Origin: Candidatus Auribacterota bacterium
GTDB lineage: Bacteria; Auribacterota; JAFGBW01; JAFGJP01
Direction of reading: 5' to 3'
Assembly (NCBI GenBank): GCA_016929035.1
Contig: JAFGJP010000287.1
Coordinates: forward strand, 1-5,739
DNA length: 5,739 nucleotides
Shown: positions 4,355-5,739 of the stretch, one piece after another
How positions within the stretch are numbered: position 1 is the stretch's first letter
Layout of the letters: every line of letters starts with the position of its first letter
Program-made: the position numbers and the translations under genes
The notes under the pieces: model-generated
Database searches by the model: none
What the model was told of the DNA's origin: nothing
The model's input: only the letters and a program-made list of their open reading frames with translations

Positions 4355-5708
4355 TCCGGGAAATGTCAAAGTCCTTATCGTTGACGATCAGAAAAGCCTT
4401 GTCTGGGGACTTGAGAAGTTTCTCGACGAGAGAGGCTTTTTCGTAGAATCTGTATCCGATGGTCTTGAAGGCGAGCAAAAGATCCTCAAGGAAGACTTTG
4501 ATATTGTTGTCATGGACCTGAGGCTTCCAGGGAAGAACGGGCTTGAGATTCTGGAGTCAGTTGCCAGGAAGTCGCGCTCACAGTTTATCCTTATTAGCGC
4601 TTTTGCAACAGCTGAAGATGCTGAAAAAGCGGCTGTTCTCGGAGCAAGAGATTTTCTTCCCAAGCCTTTTGAGCCGGAAGAGCTCCTGGAGAGGATATCC
4701 CAGATCCTTTATGAAGATAAGCCCAGGCTGCTTGCTTCCGATATCAGGTGGAAGTCTTTGAAAGCGTTCAAGATGATGCAGGTTGATCTGGTTTATCGGG
4801 GGAAAAGCCGTTCCTGGATTGATACGATAGGATGTGATAATGATCCGGTCGGCATTTTTGTCGCTCATCACGTGAATGATTATGATAGAGGATATTTGAC
4901 AGCTCTTTCCGATGAGGTAAAAGACGCTCAGGAGTTCATGTCCCGGATCAGCGGTGAAAAGTCATTGATCAATCGAAACAAGCTGGCTGCCGTTATTGAT
5001 TTAAAGGACAAAAAGATCTTTGTGGAGGAGCAGGCCTTTCAAGGCATGATCTGGAAAAACGGCGAGTTCAGTCCTGTTACAAAAGATGTCCGCTTTGATG
5101 AGACTTCCCAGCTGTTTCTTTTATGTGCTGAAGGCGCGGAAGAGAAGGATGCTGTGAAAAAAAAGCTTTTTGTCCGGTCTTCTGACAAGGACTCTTTCAG
5201 CCGAATTTTTCACTTTTTCTGCAGAATCAAAAAAAATGAGGTTTCGGCGTCTTTCAAAGAGCTTGTTGTCGTGAGTTTCATGGATGTGTGTGATCACTCT
5301 TGCATAGAAGAGGATTTTTCTCCCGAGTTTACGACAAGGGACGAAATTGTTCATTACCTGTTTTCACTTCCCCCTTCGCAGAATTTGAGTGAAGCAGAAA
5401 GGAACAAAATCGATCTTCTTCTATGTGAGATGATCACCACCTTGAGCTCATCTTTTTCTGCACAAGACCTCAAAGTTTCAGGCCTTCTGGAAAAGGGCCA
5501 GTTGCGGTCTCTGACGTTCATGACGCAATTTTCTGAGCTTCTGCCTCAGGCTCAGCCGCCGCCGGATGAAAATATGAGCCTGGATAACATAACGGATTTA
5601 ACAAGGGAACAAATACTTTTTGTTCTATTAAATACATTATATAGTCAGAACATACTGGAGATTTCACAGGACCGGCATACGGTCACTTACCACTTAATAA
5701 AGTCATGA
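4344..5708 (+). CDS. Receiver-domain regulator with degenerate SpoIIE/HATPase-like output
   Basis: The protein has 454 residues from the ATG at 4344 (or 453 from 4347). Residues 7-122 are a complete CheY-like receiver: acidic pair D14-D15, phosphoacceptor D58 in VVMDLRLPGKNG, S85 and K107-P108. It should be phosphorylated by a sensor kinase not seen here. It has no recognisable DNA-binding helix-turn-helix, GGDEF or AAA+ domain. Residues about 145-313 follow the strand pattern of SpoIIE/PP2C phosphatases: KLAAVIDLKDKKIFVEEQAFQG like the AxxDxxxGxxxxxxAGH region, LFLLCAEGAEE in place of LLLYTDGVxE, and FKELVVVSF in place of the DDxTLxxx strand. The metal-binding Asp residues appear lost. Residues about 328-454 resemble an RsbW-type ATPase: IDLLLCEMITTLSSSF in place of the N-box and a final RHTVTYHLIKS strand, again without the key Asn. 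It may act as a non-catalytic partner-binding regulator. The receiver call is certain; the output reading is inference. Confidence 0.9.
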   Translation: MMNNPGNVKVLIVDDQKSLVWGLEKFLDERGFFVESVSDGLEGEQKILKEDFDIVVMDLRLPGKNGLEILESVARKSRSQFILISAFATAEDAEKAAVLGARDFLPKPFEPEELLERISQILYEDKPRLLASDIRWKSLKAFKMMQVDLVYRGKSRSWIDTIGCDNDPVGIFVAHHVNDYDRGYLTALSDEVKDAQEFMSRISGEKSLINRNKLAAVIDLKDKKIFVEEQAFQGMIWKNGEFSPVTKDVRFDETSQLFLLCAEGAEEKDAVKKKLFVRSSDKDSFSRIFHFFCRIKKNEVSASFKELVVVSFMDVCDHSCIEEDFSPEFTTRDEIVHYLFSLPPSQNLSEAERNKIDLLLCEMITTLSSSFSAQDLKVSGLLEKGQLRSLTFMTQFSELLPQAQPPPDENMSLDNITDLTREQILFVLLNTLYSQNILEISQDRHTVTYHLIKS

Positions 5709-5739
5709 AAATAACTCAAAATAGCGGCTACAGGGAGCT
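5705..5739 (+). CDS. Third operon gene, only 5' end in window
   Basis: An ATG at 5705 overlaps the regulator stop in an ATGA arrangement and opens a frame MKITQNSGYRE that continues past the window edge. Eleven full codons are too few to name a family. The overlap, same strand and absent gap make it a likely operon member. No strong Shine-Dalgarno is present (AATAAAG precedes), so translation may depend on coupling with the regulator. Confidence 0.6.
   Translation, partial: MKITQNSGYRE

Noticed and set aside
3896..4369. Minus-strand frame of 157 codons opposite the lipoprotein gene
   Set aside because: It is the antisense shadow of the coiled-coil and LysM coding sequence, whose lipobox and LysM motifs are convincing on the plus strand.

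Overview
This window reads as a chromosomal segment of a Gram-negative bacterium. The indicators are a lipobox lipoprotein with a C-terminal LysM domain, a receiver-domain regulator, a tRNA without an encoded CCA end, and AT-rich intergenic DNA between moderately AT-rich genes. The DUF6178-like gene points loosely to a deltaproteobacterial-type lineage. The combination with a GxxExxY gene and TTCGACT..AGTCGAA palindromes would also fit an uncultured lineage such as Omnitrophota. The taxon cannot be fixed from this sequence.

Left half, minus strand, in the direction of transcription: a VanZ-family membrane protein (3282-2902); a 327-bp intergenic stretch with two REP-like palindromes; tRNA-Arg(UCU) (2574-2501); a small cassette of about 437 bp (2491-2055) bounded by near-perfect 30-bp inverted repeats and carrying a frameshifted GxxExxY (PD-(D/E)XK-like) gene; an IDI/YfcD-like Nudix hydrolase (2043-1534); and, 10 bp later, a large DUF6178-like gene that starts at 1523 and runs off the left edge without a stop (507 codons visible).

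Right half, plus strand: a divergent intergenic region (3283-3601) with promoter candidates for both sides, then a tightly overlapping operon. It holds a LysM/coiled-coil lipoprotein (3602-4354), a receiver-domain protein (4344-5708) whose long C-terminal part looks like an eroded SpoIIE/PP2C phosphatase followed by an eroded RsbW-like ATPase domain, and the first codons of a third gene starting in a 4-base ATGA overlap at 5705.

The two most interesting items are the TA-bounded inverted-repeat cassette wedged between the tRNA and the Nudix gene, for which an empty site can be reconstructed, and the response regulator whose output half keeps the layout of a REC-SpoIIE-HATPase partner-switch protein but appears to lack its catalytic residues. 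The lipoprotein and regulator are translationally coupled, which suggests a shared envelope-signalling role, but that is inference.
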